Below, one piece after another: positions 9,026 to 18,744 of a stretch of DNA of 64,000 nt (positions within the stretch are counted from its first letter, which is position 1; every line of letters starts with the position of its first letter). Origin of the DNA: Thalassobacter stenotrophicus (GTDB lineage: Bacteria; Pseudomonadota; Alphaproteobacteria; Rhodobacterales; Rhodobacteraceae); the NCBI RefSeq assembly GCF_001458315.1, contig NZ_CYRX01000007.1, positions 1 through 64,000 of the forward strand, read 5' to 3'. Under the pieces are notes generated by a model that was not told where the DNA came from, searched no databases, and worked only from the letters and a program-made list of their open reading frames with translations. Both the position numbers and the translations under genes were made by a program.

Positions 9026-11437
9026 CTAGGCGCGCAGGCGCGCACCTGCGGGGTCAAAGGGCGGCTCGGCCAGCACGATGCCGCGGTGGGGTTTGCCCAA
9101 GATCATCACATCGACCTCCGCGCCCGGCTCAACACCCTTGAGGAACCCAAGCGCCAGAGATTTTTCGACCGTATAGCCATAGGTGCCGGATGTGACGCGG
9201 CCCACGGGCGTCCCATCGGGGAGGAAAATAGGCTCTCCACCAGTGGCGTCCGCGTCCGTGACGTCAAGCACCTCGATGATCGAAAGCATCTCACGCGCGG
9301 GGTTGTCCTTGAGCGCGACGTAGGCGTCCTTGTTGAGGAAATCCTTGTCCAGCTTGCACAGACGTTCGAACCCGACTTCCTGTGGCCAATACTCGGGGGA
9401 GTATTCGCGGCTCCAAGACCCGTAGCCCTTTTCGATGCGCAGTGACATCAGGGCACGGCTGCCGACGGGGCCTGCGCCCAGCTCGCGCCCGGCATCCAAG
9501 AGCGCGGTGTAAAGGGCCACTTGATCCTCAGTCCGGCAGTGCAATTCCCAGCCCAGATCGCCAGTAAAGCTGACCCGCAGGGCGACCAGATCGATCCCGC
9601 CCAATGTGATCCGCGCGGACCGCATGAAGGGGAACGCCTCGGTTGAGAGGTCCGCGTTCGTGAGCCGCGCAAGCAAGTCACGGCTTTTGGGGCCTGCCAC
9701 GTTAAAGCCGCACATGGCTTGGGTTTGGCTTTCGAACGCGACCGTTTCGGGGCGCTCAACCGCGTTAAAGAACCGCTGATGATACCGCTCCGCCGCACCA
9801 GACCCGATGATGAGGAAGTCTTCCTCGCCCAGCTTGGTCACGGTGAAATCACCTGCGATGCCGCCGTTCACCCCGATCAGAGGTGTCAGGCAGGACCGGC
9901 CCACGGCGCGGGGCATCTTGTTGGCGAAAATCGCGTCCAACCAGTCCGAGGCCCCTGCACCCCGCACCGAATATTTGGCGAAGTTTGAGATGTCGATGAT
10001 GCCGGCGTGGTCGCGCAGCATGCGGCATTCGTCGCCCACGGGTCCCCACCAGTTTTGGCGGGTGAAACCGTTCGTGTCCTTGGTGCCCGGCGTGTCCGCA
10101 AACCATGCGGGATGTTCCCAGCCGTAGTTCAGGCCAAAGACGCCGCCGAGGTCTTTTTGCATTTCATAGACGGGGCGGGTGCGCACGGGGCGGCCTGCCT
10201 CCCGTTCTTCGTTGGGGAAGTGGATCGAGAAGCGGTGCGCGTATTGATCGCCCACACGGGCCTTGGTGAAGGCCGCATCGGCCCAGTCCCCAAAGCGGGC
10301 CACGTCCCACGCGAACATGTCATAGCTGCTTTCGCCGCGGGTGATCCATTCGGCCGCCATCAGGCCCATGCCACCTGACTGCGAAAACCCGGGGATAATC
10401 CCGTTGCAGCAGAAGTAGTTGCGCAGTTCGGGCACGGGGCCAAACAGCACGTTACTATCGGGGGACCAGATCATCGGGCCATTGATGATCCGCTTGATCC
10501 CGGCCTCACCCACCACGGGGACGCGGTCGATCGCGCGCATGATGTTGTCTTCGATCCGGTCGAGGTCGCCATCAAACAGGTCGTGGCCAAAGTCTTGGGG
10601 TGTGCCATCTTCGGCCCAGAATTTCAGGTCGCGCTCATAAGCGCCGACCAAAAGGCCCTGACCCTCTTGGCGGAGGTAGTATTCGCCGTCACGGTCGGCA
10701 ACCGATGGCAGACGTTTGTCCATGCCCGCGATTTGCGGGATCGTTTCGGTCACGAAATACTGGTGCTCAGTCGGTTGCAGGGGCAGATCAAGGCCCGCCA
10801 GTTTGCCAACCTCACGGCCCCAAAGACCGGCCGCGTTCACAACCCATTCGGTGCGAATATCACCCTTTGGTGTGCGCACAATCCAAGTGCCGTCTGGCTG
10901 CTGCTCAGTGCCTGTGACGGGCGTAAAGCGCAGGATCTCGGCTCCCATTTGCCGCGCGCCGGTGGCGTAGGCGTTGGTCACGCCCGAGGGGTCCACGTTC
11001 CCGCCGGAGGGTTCGAACATGATGCAACGAATGCCGTCATAGTTGACCAGCGGGTGCAGGCGCTCGGCCTCATCACGGGTGACTTCGTGGAATTGCAGGC
11101 CGTAGTATTTCGCTTTGGCCGCTTGCAGGCGCAGCTGGTGTTCGCGCGCCTCGGTCTGGGCCAGATACAACGATCCGGGCTGGAACACGCCGCATGATTG
11201 GCCGGTTTCGGCTTCTAGCGCGTTATACAGGTCCATCGTGTAGTTCTGGATGCGCGTGATGTTGGTGTTGTCGTGCAGGCCGTGGATGTTGGCTGCCGCG
11301 TGCCATGTTGAGCCAGAGGTCAGCTCATCGCGCTCCAATAGCACGCTGTCGGTCCAGCCCAGTTTGGCAAGGTGATAGAGGATAGAGCAGCCGATAACGC
11401 CGCCCCCGATGACAACTGCTTGGGCATGGGTGCGCAT
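9026..11437 (-). CDS. FAD-dependent oxidoreductase with GcvT domain (dimethylglycine/sarcosine dehydrogenase-like)
   Basis: The 803-residue protein has the three-part layout of the dimethylglycine/sarcosine dehydrogenase family: an N-terminal DAO FAD domain (VVIGGGVIGCSILYHLAK near residues 8-25), the FAO_M middle domain, and a C-terminal aminomethyltransferase (GcvT) part that passes a one-carbon unit to tetrahydrofolate. The segment GSTWHAA near residue 42 contains the histidine that binds FAD covalently in relatives. It probably oxidatively demethylates an N-methylated glycine or related amine in the cytoplasm. GGGAGA precedes the ATG. It lies downstream of betC on the same strand, so it may act on the betaine/dimethylglycine arm of choline breakdown. 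The exact substrate cannot be read from the sequence, because Roseobacters carry many paralogues. Confidence 0.85.
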   Translation of the reverse strand: MRTHAQAVVIGGGVIGCSILYHLAKLGWTDSVLLERDELTSGSTWHAAANIHGLHDNTNITRIQNYTMDLYNALEAETGQSCGVFQPGSLYLAQTEAREHQLRLQAAKAKYYGLQFHEVTRDEAERLHPLVNYDGIRCIMFEPSGGNVDPSGVTNAYATGARQMGAEILRFTPVTGTEQQPDGTWIVRTPKGDIRTEWVVNAAGLWGREVGKLAGLDLPLQPTEHQYFVTETIPQIAGMDKRLPSVADRDGEYYLRQEGQGLLVGAYERDLKFWAEDGTPQDFGHDLFDGDLDRIEDNIMRAIDRVPVVGEAGIKRIINGPMIWSPDSNVLFGPVPELRNYFCCNGIIPGFSQSGGMGLMAAEWITRGESSYDMFAWDVARFGDWADAAFTKARVGDQYAHRFSIHFPNEEREAGRPVRTRPVYEMQKDLGGVFGLNYGWEHPAWFADTPGTKDTNGFTRQNWWGPVGDECRMLRDHAGIIDISNFAKYSVRGAGASDWLDAIFANKMPRAVGRSCLTPLIGVNGGIAGDFTVTKLGEEDFLIIGSGAAERYHQRFFNAVERPETVAFESQTQAMCGFNVAGPKSRDLLARLTNADLSTEAFPFMRSARITLGGIDLVALRVSFTGDLGWELHCRTEDQVALYTALLDAGRELGAGPVGSRALMSLRIEKGYGSWSREYSPEYWPQEVGFERLCKLDKDFLNKDAYVALKDNPAREMLSIIEVLDVTDADATGGEPIFLPDGTPVGRVTSGTYGYTVEKSLALGFLKGVEPGAEVDVMILGKPHRGIVLAEPPFDPAGARLRA

Positions 11438-11536
11438 AGAATTCTCCCTTTGGGCCCTTAATTACGGGGGCCTGTTGGGGCTCACACGCGCGTTTGCGAC
11501 ATATCCTTGCCTATTCTTAACATGAAGCGCTTTAGG

Positions 11537-13045
11537 CTACTCCCCGCGGGGGAACCGCTTGGACTCCTCTACGTCGTTCAGGTCCATGTGGTTGCGCATA
11601 TACCGCTCGGATGCGCGGCGCAGCGGCTGGTAGTCCCACGGATAATAGCCACCCTCGCGCAGGGCTTCATAGACGACCCAACGCCGGGCTTGGCTGGCGC
11701 GGACTTCGGCATCAAAACGCGCAAGGTCCCAGCGCGCCTCGGACTTGTGCCGCAGTGAGGTCAGCGTGCCTTGGTGGGCAGGGGCATCGGCAAGGTTGGT
11801 CAACTCATGTGGGTCGTCATCAAGGTTGAACAATTGCTCTGGGTCCAACGTGCAGCGGGTGTATTTCCATTGCCCATAGCGTAGGGCGACCATCGGGGCA
11901 TAGCTGGCCTCTGCCGCGTATTCCATCGCAATGGGGGCGGTGCGGATCTCGCCTCGGGCGAAGGGCAAAAGCGATGTGCCTTCGGTCCAAGGCGCGACCT
12001 CATCCATCGAAACCCCCGCCAAGTCACACAAGGTCGGGCAGAGGTCGATGGTCGACATCGGCTCGGTCACGGTGCGGGGCGCGATGCCGGGTGCGCACAG
12101 CATCAATGGCACGCGGGCGGACCCTTCAAAGAAGGACATTTTGAACCACAGACCCCGCTCACCCAGCATGTCTCCGTGGTCTGAGACAAATAGGATCACG
12201 GCCTCTTGGCGGGTGCCTTCGAGGGCCTCTAGTACCTCTCCGATTTTGTCGTCGAGATAGGAGATATTGGCGAAATACGCACGGCGGGAGCGTTTGATGT
12301 TGTCCTCCGACAGATCAAAGCTGCGCCAGTCGTTCGCGTCAAAGATACGTTGGGAATGGGGGTCTTGGTTGTCATAGCCCAGATCGCGCACTTCGGGCAG
12401 GAGGTGTTCGCAATCCTCATAGAGGTCCCAGTATTTCTTGCGGGCGACATAAGGATCGTGGGGGTGCGTAAAGCTGACCGTCAGGCACCAAGGCCGTGCA
12501 TCCGCCCCACGGGCATATTCATAGACCTTTTGCGTCGCTTGAAACGCAACATCGTCGTCATATTCCAGTTGGTTCGAGATTTCGGCCACCCCTGCGCCGG
12601 TGACAGACCCCATGTTGTGATACCACCAGTCGATCCGTTCCCCGGGTTTGCGGTAGTCGGGGGTCCAGCCGAAATCGGCGGGATAGATATCGGTGGTGAG
12701 GCGTTCTTCAAAGCCGTGCAACTGGTCGGGGCCGACAAAATGCATCTTGCCCGAGAGGCAGGTTTGGTATCCCGCACGGCGCAAATGGTGCGCATAGGTC
12801 GGGATTTCCGCGCTGAATTCGGCGGCGTTGTCATAGACCCGCGTCAGGGATGGCAGTTGCCCGGACATAAAGCTGGCCCGCGCGGGCGCGCACAGCGGTG
12901 AGGCGGTGTAGGCGTTGGCAAACCGGACCGAGCGTTCGGCCAACCGCTTGAGGTTGGGGGCGTGTAGCCATTCGGCAGGGCCATCGGGAAACAGCGTTCC
13001 GTTGAGTTGGTCCACCATGAAGATCAGAATATTTGGCTGTGTCAT
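11537..13045 (-). CDS. betC: Choline-sulfatase
   Basis: Hydrolyses choline-O-sulfate to choline and sulfate in the cytoplasm. The 502-residue protein starts with the type I sulfatase metal site (NILIFMVDQ) and has the formylglycine signature C52-A-P-A-R, where C52 is converted to the catalytic formylglycine. FVSDHGDMLGERGLW near residue 280 completes the metal site. The C-terminus (YYPWDYQPLRRASERYMRN) matches the choline-sulfatase-specific end domain, separating it from aryl sulfatases. GGGAGG precedes the ATG. No betA, betB or betI gene is adjacent; the neighbouring three-domain oxidase is the only plausible partner in view. Confidence 0.93.
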   Translation of the reverse strand: MTQPNILIFMVDQLNGTLFPDGPAEWLHAPNLKRLAERSVRFANAYTASPLCAPARASFMSGQLPSLTRVYDNAAEFSAEIPTYAHHLRRAGYQTCLSGKMHFVGPDQLHGFEERLTTDIYPADFGWTPDYRKPGERIDWWYHNMGSVTGAGVAEISNQLEYDDDVAFQATQKVYEYARGADARPWCLTVSFTHPHDPYVARKKYWDLYEDCEHLLPEVRDLGYDNQDPHSQRIFDANDWRSFDLSEDNIKRSRRAYFANISYLDDKIGEVLEALEGTRQEAVILFVSDHGDMLGERGLWFKMSFFEGSARVPLMLCAPGIAPRTVTEPMSTIDLCPTLCDLAGVSMDEVAPWTEGTSLLPFARGEIRTAPIAMEYAAEASYAPMVALRYGQWKYTRCTLDPEQLFNLDDDPHELTNLADAPAHQGTLTSLRHKSEARWDLARFDAEVRASQARRWVVYEALREGGYYPWDYQPLRRASERYMRNHMDLNDVEESKRFPRGE

Positions 13046-13135
13046 GTCTGCCTCCCTTTGGGATCATCGCTAGGGGGCGGAAGGTGCGGCGTCAATTGGT
13101 GTTGAACGTCGGGCCTGGGGGTCTACCTGACGGTC

Positions 13136-13795
13136 ATGGAATTACTGCACGCGACCGATGTCTCCAAAAGTTTCGAAACGGGTGAAGGCCCCTTGCAAGT
13201 TTTGCGGGGGGTGTCGCTGTCGTTGACGGCGGGTACCAGCCTTGCCCTGACCGGGGAAAGCGGTTCGGGCAAATCGACGTTGCTGTATTTGATCGGTGGA
13301 TTGGACGTGCCCGATGCGGGGCACATCCGCATTGCGGGTACGGATATCGCAGGTCTGGATGATCCGGGGCGCGCGGCGCTGCGGCGGGGCACGGTTGGGG
13401 TCGTATTTCAACAGTTCAACCTGATCCCATCGTTGGATGTGGCGGCCAATCTGGCATTTCATGCGCGTCTGTCTGGGCGCCATGATGCGGCATGGACCGC
13501 CCACCTCGCGGAGCGTTTGGGCCTAAGCGCGCTTTTGTCCCGCTTCCCCGAGCAGCTATCCGGCGGCCAACAGCAGCGGGTTGCCATTGGACGAACCTTG
13601 GCCGCAAAGTCCGAACTGGTGTTGGCGGATGAACCCACCGGCAACCTAGATGAGGCAACAGGCGATGCGGTGATGGATCTCTTGCTAGAGCTTGTCTCGG
13701 AGACTGGGGCGGGTCTGTTGATGGTCACGCATTCGATGCGGCTGGCGGCGCGGCTGGACCGTCAGGTCGGACTGCGTGCAGGTGTGATCGCGTGA
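13136..13795 (+). CDS. ABC transporter ATP-binding protein (LolD/MacB/AttE type)
   Basis: A 219-residue ATPase of the class that drives FtsX-fold permeases. It shows Walker [10 protein letters not shown] at residues 40-48, Q-loop VVFQQFNLIPSL, signature LSGGQQQRVAIGRT, Walker B LVLADEPTGNLDE and H-loop VTHS. Its stop overlaps the GTG start of the permease (GTGA), and a secreted AttH-like protein follows, so it corresponds to AttE of an AttEFGH-like system. The divergent betC start is 90 bases away. The cargo is unknown; handling of lipid or envelope components is the usual suggestion for this class. Confidence 0.88.
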   Translation: MELLHATDVSKSFETGEGPLQVLRGVSLSLTAGTSLALTGESGSGKSTLLYLIGGLDVPDAGHIRIAGTDIAGLDDPGRAALRRGTVGVVFQQFNLIPSLDVAANLAFHARLSGRHDAAWTAHLAERLGLSALLSRFPEQLSGGQQQRVAIGRTLAAKSELVLADEPTGNLDEATGDAVMDLLLELVSETGAGLLMVTHSMRLAARLDRQVGLRAGVIA

Positions 13796-16179
13796 TCCGG
13801 GCGGGCGCGCAGGCGCTGTGGTCGCATTGGGCGCGGCATCGGTTGCAGCTGCTGGTGGTGATCATCGGCTTGGCGCTGGCCACCGGGTTGTGGACCGGGG
13901 TGCAGGCCATCAACGCCGAGGCGCGGGTCAGCTATGACCGGGCTGCGAGCGCGCTGGGCCAGACCAACCTGCAACAGATCACCCGCGCGGATGGGCCGTT
14001 GCGGTTGGCGGATTTTGTGGCGCTGCGTCGGGCGGGGTGGCTTGTGTCGCCCATAGCGCAGGGCGGTTTGCGCGGCACGGGGCTAGAGGTGCTGGGCTTT
14101 GATCCGTTCACCGCCCCCCAAGGGGCCGCAGTGCCAGACCTAAGGGGCGCAGGTGATTTGAGCGCGTTTTTGGTGCCGCCCGGTGTTGTGTTCGTCCATC
14201 CCGAAACGGTGGGTCGACTGCCTGATGGGCTGCCGCCCGCCCGCGTTCTGGATACGATTGCGCCGGGGCGGCTGGTGACTGACCTGAGCATCGCAATGCA
14301 GCTTTTGCGGAGCGATACGCTTTCGTCGATCATTGTGCTCGAAAACCAACCGCAGGGTCGCACGCCGCTGTCCGATCTGGACGCCAGCTATATGCTGAGC
14401 GCACCGAGTGAGGGTTCCGACATCGCGCGTCTTACGGATAGTTTTCACCTGAACCTGACGGCGTTTGGGTTGCTCTCGTTTGCAGTGGGGCTGTTCATCG
14501 TGCACGCGGCCATTGGCCTTGCGTTTGAACAGCGGCGGGTGCTGTTTCGGACCTTGCGTGCCTTGGGTCTGCCGCAGCGCGCACTTGTGGGGTTGCTGGC
14601 CGCTGAGGCGTTTGTCCTCGCGACCGTAGGCGGCAGCCTTGGGATTGTGCTGGGCTACGTGGTAGCAGCGGCACTGTTGCCGGGTGTCGCGGCGACCCTG
14701 TCGGGGCTTTATGGCGCGTCGGTGTCTGGTAGCCTAAGCCTGAGCCCGATCTGGTGGCTGACAGGATTTGTCATGGCCTACATCGGGGCTGCGGCGGCTG
14801 CGGGCAGCAGCCTTTGGCAGCTCTCACGCCTGCCCATTTTGGCACCGGCGATGCCGCGCGCGTGGGCGCGGGCCAATGCGCGCACCGCAAGGATACAGGC
14901 GTTCGGGGGCCTCGGCTTACTTACTGCGGCGTTGATACTGGGCGTTGCGGGGGATGGTCTGGTCGCGGGGTTCGCGTGTCTTGCGGCGCTTTTGTTGGGG
15001 GCGGCTCTTTTGGTACCGACGGCTTTGACCCTGATCATCAGGGGCCTGTCACGCTTTGGCACAGGGGTCGTGACCCGCTGGGTCTGGGCGGACACGCGAC
15101 AGCAAATTCCAGCACTTTCGCTTGCGTTGATGGCGCTTTTGCTCGCGCTTTCGGCGAACGTGGGGGTGTCGACCATGGTCGGGTCCTTTCGGGGCACGTT
15201 CATTGGCTGGCTCGACCAACGGCTGGCCTCTGATCTCTATGTTACCACACGCACCCCCGCCGAGGCCGCCGCGTTTCAGGATTTTGTCGCAGATGATGTC
15301 CACGCCATTTTGCCGATCATCTCTGCTGATATCACCCTCGGCGGCACCCCTGGTGAGGTGTTCGGCATCAAAGACCACGCGACCTACCGTGATCACTGGC
15401 CCCTTCTGGAAGGTGCCCCTGACGTCTGGGACCGGGTCGCTGCGGGTACGGGTGTGTTGGTGAACGAACAGCTGGCGCGCCGCGACGACCTTTGGACTGG
15501 GGCGACCCTGACGCTGGCCCCCGATTGGCGTATGCAGATCGTGGGCGTCTATTCCGACTACGGCAATCCGGCGGGGCAGGCGATCATCGGCTATGATACG
15601 TTCTCGGCCCGCTTTCCGGACATATCACCTCTGCGTTTTGCGATCAGCGCGGATGCCCCTGCCGCCTTGCGCGATCGGATCGTCATGGATTTTGGCCTGC
15701 CGCCCGACAACACGATCAACCAAGAGGAGGTCAAGGCGTTCTCCCTTGAGGTGTTTGAACAGACCTTCCTCGTGACCCGTGCGCTTAATGTGCTGACGCT
15801 TGGGGTTGCGGGGTTTGCGCTTTGGGCGTCTTTGACGACGGTTGCCACGATGCGATTGCCGCAGCTTGCGCCGGTTTGGGCGCTGGGACTAACCCGCCGC
15901 CACCTTGCGACGCTGGAAATGGGGCGCGCGCTTGTGCTTGCGCTGTTGACGGCGGTTCTGGCGGTGCCGGTCGGATTAGGGCTTGCGTGGGTGTTGCTGG
16001 CGATTGTGAATGTTGAGGCGTTTGGTTGGCGCCTTCCGATGCAGGTGTTTCCGTGGGATTGGGCGCAGCTGTTGCTGTGGGCGCTGGTGGGTGCGGCCCT
16101 TGCTGCCGCCTTGCCGATGCGCAGCATTGCAAAACTGCCTCCGTCCGAATTGTTGAAGGTATTTGCCCATGCCCGTTAG
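13792..16179 (+). CDS. ABC transporter permease with two FtsX domains
   Basis: A 795-residue inner-membrane protein starting with GTG inside the stop of the ATPase gene. An N-terminal membrane anchor (residues about 15-30) is followed by a large periplasmic segment, an FtsX-type membrane domain at about residues 220-340, a middle group of hydrophobic segments (about 360-460), a second periplasmic segment and a second FtsX domain at about 660-790. It matches fused AttF-AttG, or the large FtsX-like permeases of this family. It should form the transport channel with the upstream ATPase. The cargo cannot be deduced. Confidence 0.88.
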   Translation: MIRAGAQALWSHWARHRLQLLVVIIGLALATGLWTGVQAINAEARVSYDRAASALGQTNLQQITRADGPLRLADFVALRRAGWLVSPIAQGGLRGTGLEVLGFDPFTAPQGAAVPDLRGAGDLSAFLVPPGVVFVHPETVGRLPDGLPPARVLDTIAPGRLVTDLSIAMQLLRSDTLSSIIVLENQPQGRTPLSDLDASYMLSAPSEGSDIARLTDSFHLNLTAFGLLSFAVGLFIVHAAIGLAFEQRRVLFRTLRALGLPQRALVGLLAAEAFVLATVGGSLGIVLGYVVAAALLPGVAATLSGLYGASVSGSLSLSPIWWLTGFVMAYIGAAAAAGSSLWQLSRLPILAPAMPRAWARANARTARIQAFGGLGLLTAALILGVAGDGLVAGFACLAALLLGAALLVPTALTLIIRGLSRFGTGVVTRWVWADTRQQIPALSLALMALLLALSANVGVSTMVGSFRGTFIGWLDQRLASDLYVTTRTPAEAAAFQDFVADDVHAILPIISADITLGGTPGEVFGIKDHATYRDHWPLLEGAPDVWDRVAAGTGVLVNEQLARRDDLWTGATLTLAPDWRMQIVGVYSDYGNPAGQAIIGYDTFSARFPDISPLRFAISADAPAALRDRIVMDFGLPPDNTINQEEVKAFSLEVFEQTFLVTRALNVLTLGVAGFALWASLTTVATMRLPQLAPVWALGLTRRHLATLEMGRALVLALLTAVLAVPVGLGLAWVLLAIVNVEAFGWRLPMQVFPWDWAQLLLWALVGAALAAALPMRSIAKLPPSELLKVFAHAR

Positions 16180-17209
16180 AGCCATATGCGCGGCCCTTTG
16201 GCTGATCTGCATGCCCATGATCGCGTCGGCGCAGGGGTTTGCCGGCCTTGGCCAAGATGCTGAGGGGTATGCGCTGCCAACGCCCGCGCCCAGTTTCACA
16301 TTCCCCCAAGATCATGGCCCACACCCCGAATTCCGCATCGAGTGGTGGTACCTGACGGCCGTGCTAGAGGGCGCAGACGGCGAAACCTACGGCGTGCAAT
16401 GGACGCTGTTCCGCTCCGCTTTGCGGCCCGAAGGGGACGTGCAGGTCTGGATGGGCCACGCCGGGATCACCACGCCCAAGGCGCATTTCACGGGCGAGCG
16501 TTTGGCGCGTGGCGGGATCGGGCAGGCGGGTGTCACGCCCGCGCCTTTTGTCGCTTGGATAGATGATTGGACCATGCAAAGCCGCGCTGCGACCGGCGAC
16601 GCGCTGGATGCGTTGCACCTGACGGCAACGCTGGAGGGTGCGACCTATGCACTCGACCTCACCGCGACGGGGCCGTTTGTATTTCATGGCGACAACGGAT
16701 TTTCGGTGAAATCTAACAGCGGGCAGGCCAGTTACTATTATTCGCAGCCCTTTTATGAGGTCAGCGGTGTGTTGAACCTGCCGGATGGTGAGGTGGCGGT
16801 CACAGGGCAGGGCTGGCTCGACCGGGAGTGGTCGTCGCAGCCGCTTGATGCGGGGCAACTCGGTTGGGATTGGTTTTCCCTGCACTTTGAGGGGGGCGAG
16901 CGGCTGATGGGCTTTGGCCTTCGGGATGAGGCGGGCATATCGTTCACCTATGCCAGTTGGATCACGCCAGATGGCGCGGTGGTGCCGTCAAATGATCTGC
17001 GCCTGACGCCTATTCGTACTGCGAAAGTTGCGGGCCGTGATGTGCCTGTGGATTGGCGTGTTGAGCTGCCATCCCAAGGGCTGGATATCACGACACGTGC
17101 GATTAATGATGACAGTTGGCAGGCGACGCTGTTTCCCTATTGGGAGGGGCCAGTGACCGCCGCCGGGACGCATCAGGGCCGCGGATATCTAGAAATGACA
17201 GGCTACTAG
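16169..17209 (+). CDS. Secreted lipocalin/CrtC-fold protein (AttH-like)
   Basis: The protein has a signal peptide (MPVRAICAALWLICMPMIAS, cut near AQG), followed by the EWWYLTAVLE motif and GWLDREWSSQPL that mark the AttH/carotenoid 1,2-hydratase (hydroxyneurosporene synthase-like) family with two lipocalin-like beta domains. The length of 346 residues is normal. An in-frame TTG lies six bases upstream (16163), but the ATG at 16169 gives a clean signal peptide. It overlaps the permease end by 11 bases. It probably acts in the periplasm with the ABC system; the linkage to an AttE-like ATPase argues against a carotenoid role. The stop codon overlaps that of the convergent hydrolase (CTAG). Confidence 0.85.
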   Translation: MPVRAICAALWLICMPMIASAQGFAGLGQDAEGYALPTPAPSFTFPQDHGPHPEFRIEWWYLTAVLEGADGETYGVQWTLFRSALRPEGDVQVWMGHAGITTPKAHFTGERLARGGIGQAGVTPAPFVAWIDDWTMQSRAATGDALDALHLTATLEGATYALDLTATGPFVFHGDNGFSVKSNSGQASYYYSQPFYEVSGVLNLPDGEVAVTGQGWLDREWSSQPLDAGQLGWDWFSLHFEGGERLMGFGLRDEAGISFTYASWITPDGAVVPSNDLRLTPIRTAKVAGRDVPVDWRVELPSQGLDITTRAINDDSWQATLFPYWEGPVTAAGTHQGRGYLEMTGY

Positions 17210-18660
17210 CCCGCGTCAAACATCGGAAAGCTGACGCCTAGCGCCCAGCCAAGGCACAGGCCGAGGCCCGCCCCCACAGCCACGACCGCGCCGCTGCGGC
17301 GGCCAACCCAGCCGCCCATCACGCCAAAGCTCGCGTAGAACAATCCGATGAGCGGCAGGATAAGTAGCAGAAAAAAGAGACGCTCAAAATCGAGGGCCGT
17401 AGCAATCGCGAGCGAGCCAAGAAAGCTGATCCGTGCGGCGGTTTTGCGCGTAAATGATGCGTTTCCGGCTTGGGTGAGCGTGGCCTCAGCCAATAGCGCG
17501 AGGATTGTGCCGAAACTGATCGCCGCGATGATCGCGACGCGCGGGCCCGTTGGAAAAAAGCTTGCGACATAGCGGTCAAGAAAGCCGCCAAAAAGGACCA
17601 GCCCCCAGAGCAGCAAAAGGGCAAAGGGCAGCATGCGCACGCCTGTTAGCCGAACACCGCCCATGCGCAGTATGGCGAGTGTCAAAAGACCGTAAACGGC
17701 AGCATGTACGGCAAGGTAATCGGCGACCAACACGGGTAGAAAATGCAACTCGAACGGCGCGAGGATGAGCGGCGTGACGAGCGCCGGCACCAGCGTTGCG
17801 AGCCAGAATGTGCGGGCGGGAACGGCGGGCGGTGCTGCGCCGTGGGGCACGGCGCGGGCCAATGGCCAGCCCAATGCGACGATGCCCGCAAGCGTGAGCA
17901 AAATCCACGCGCCGGTCGCTGCGACTGGTGGGGTGATTTCGCGGTTAAATGCAGCGTTGATCCACGCGAGTGCTTCGCGCTTTGCGGTTTGTGAATAAAG
18001 GACACCGACATGCTCTACCCCCGGTGCCACGACGGCGCGCCGAATGGTTGAACCTTGGGTCACAGTCTGGCCCTCATCGCCTGTGCCGATGAGCGATACG
18101 GCGTTGAGGGCTGCGTCGCGCAGATGCCCCTCGGCTTGGCCGGATATCATCAAAAGGCGTGCGGGTTCGGTGCTGGAAACGGCCTCTGAAAACATGGAAA
18201 TGCCTACAACTGTTGGGATGTTATCCGCAACTGCGACACGGGTGATGACGTCTGTGGCCATGGAATGTCCAAGCAGCGCGATGCGCCCATCCACCCCCGG
18301 TAGCGTGCGTGCAAAGTCGATCACGCGGCGGGTTTCATCCATTAATAATCGGGTCGTGCCATCGATTTGGGTCACGTCGCCGGACATCGGGATCGGGTTA
18401 CGGCCATGCCCCTCAAAATCGAAGCTGACGGCGTAATATCCCGCGCGCGCGAGCGTTAATGCGTAGCCTTCCATCAACTGGCGGGACCCTGCAAAACCGT
18501 GGGCAATCACGACAGCGGGGCCAGGACCCGCGCCGTAAATTGTGACCGGCGTTGTGCCCACTTGCGCGGTTTGGCGGGGGATGTCCGCGCGCTCTTGCTC
18601 AAGCTGAAAGACCCCAATTGTGAGGGCAAAAAGAGCAACCAACGTGGTTAACAGGCGCAT
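17206..18660 (-). CDS. Alpha/beta hydrolase with C-terminal membrane domain
   Basis: The first 30 residues form a signal anchor (LLTTLVALFALTIGVFQL). A serine hydrolase fold follows: oxyanion region VVIAHGFAGSRQ, nucleophile elbow LLGHSMATD (GHS-x-A rather than the common GxSxG) and a histidine in GVEHVGVL. The second half, from about residue 240, contains roughly seven hydrophobic helices. The product is thus a membrane-bound hydrolase with its catalytic domain probably in the periplasm. An alternative ATG at 18699 adds 13 charged residues before the anchor; neither start has a good ribosome site. Substrate unknown. The gene is divergent from motB. Confidence 0.75.
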   Translation of the reverse strand: MRLLTTLVALFALTIGVFQLEQERADIPRQTAQVGTTPVTIYGAGPGPAVVIAHGFAGSRQLMEGYALTLARAGYYAVSFDFEGHGRNPIPMSGDVTQIDGTTRLLMDETRRVIDFARTLPGVDGRIALLGHSMATDVITRVAVADNIPTVVGISMFSEAVSSTEPARLLMISGQAEGHLRDAALNAVSLIGTGDEGQTVTQGSTIRRAVVAPGVEHVGVLYSQTAKREALAWINAAFNREITPPVAATGAWILLTLAGIVALGWPLARAVPHGAAPPAVPARTFWLATLVPALVTPLILAPFELHFLPVLVADYLAVHAAVYGLLTLAILRMGGVRLTGVRMLPFALLLLWGLVLFGGFLDRYVASFFPTGPRVAIIAAISFGTILALLAEATLTQAGNASFTRKTAARISFLGSLAIATALDFERLFFLLLILPLIGLFYASFGVMGGWVGRRSGAVVAVGAGLGLCLGWALGVSFPMFDAG

Positions 18661-18744
18661 ATTTGTGGCTTTCGGTGGCACGATTAATCGAGTGTTCATC
18701 TAGTGTTGTTACGCCTTTGGCAAAGCGAAACCTCTGTGAGTGCT

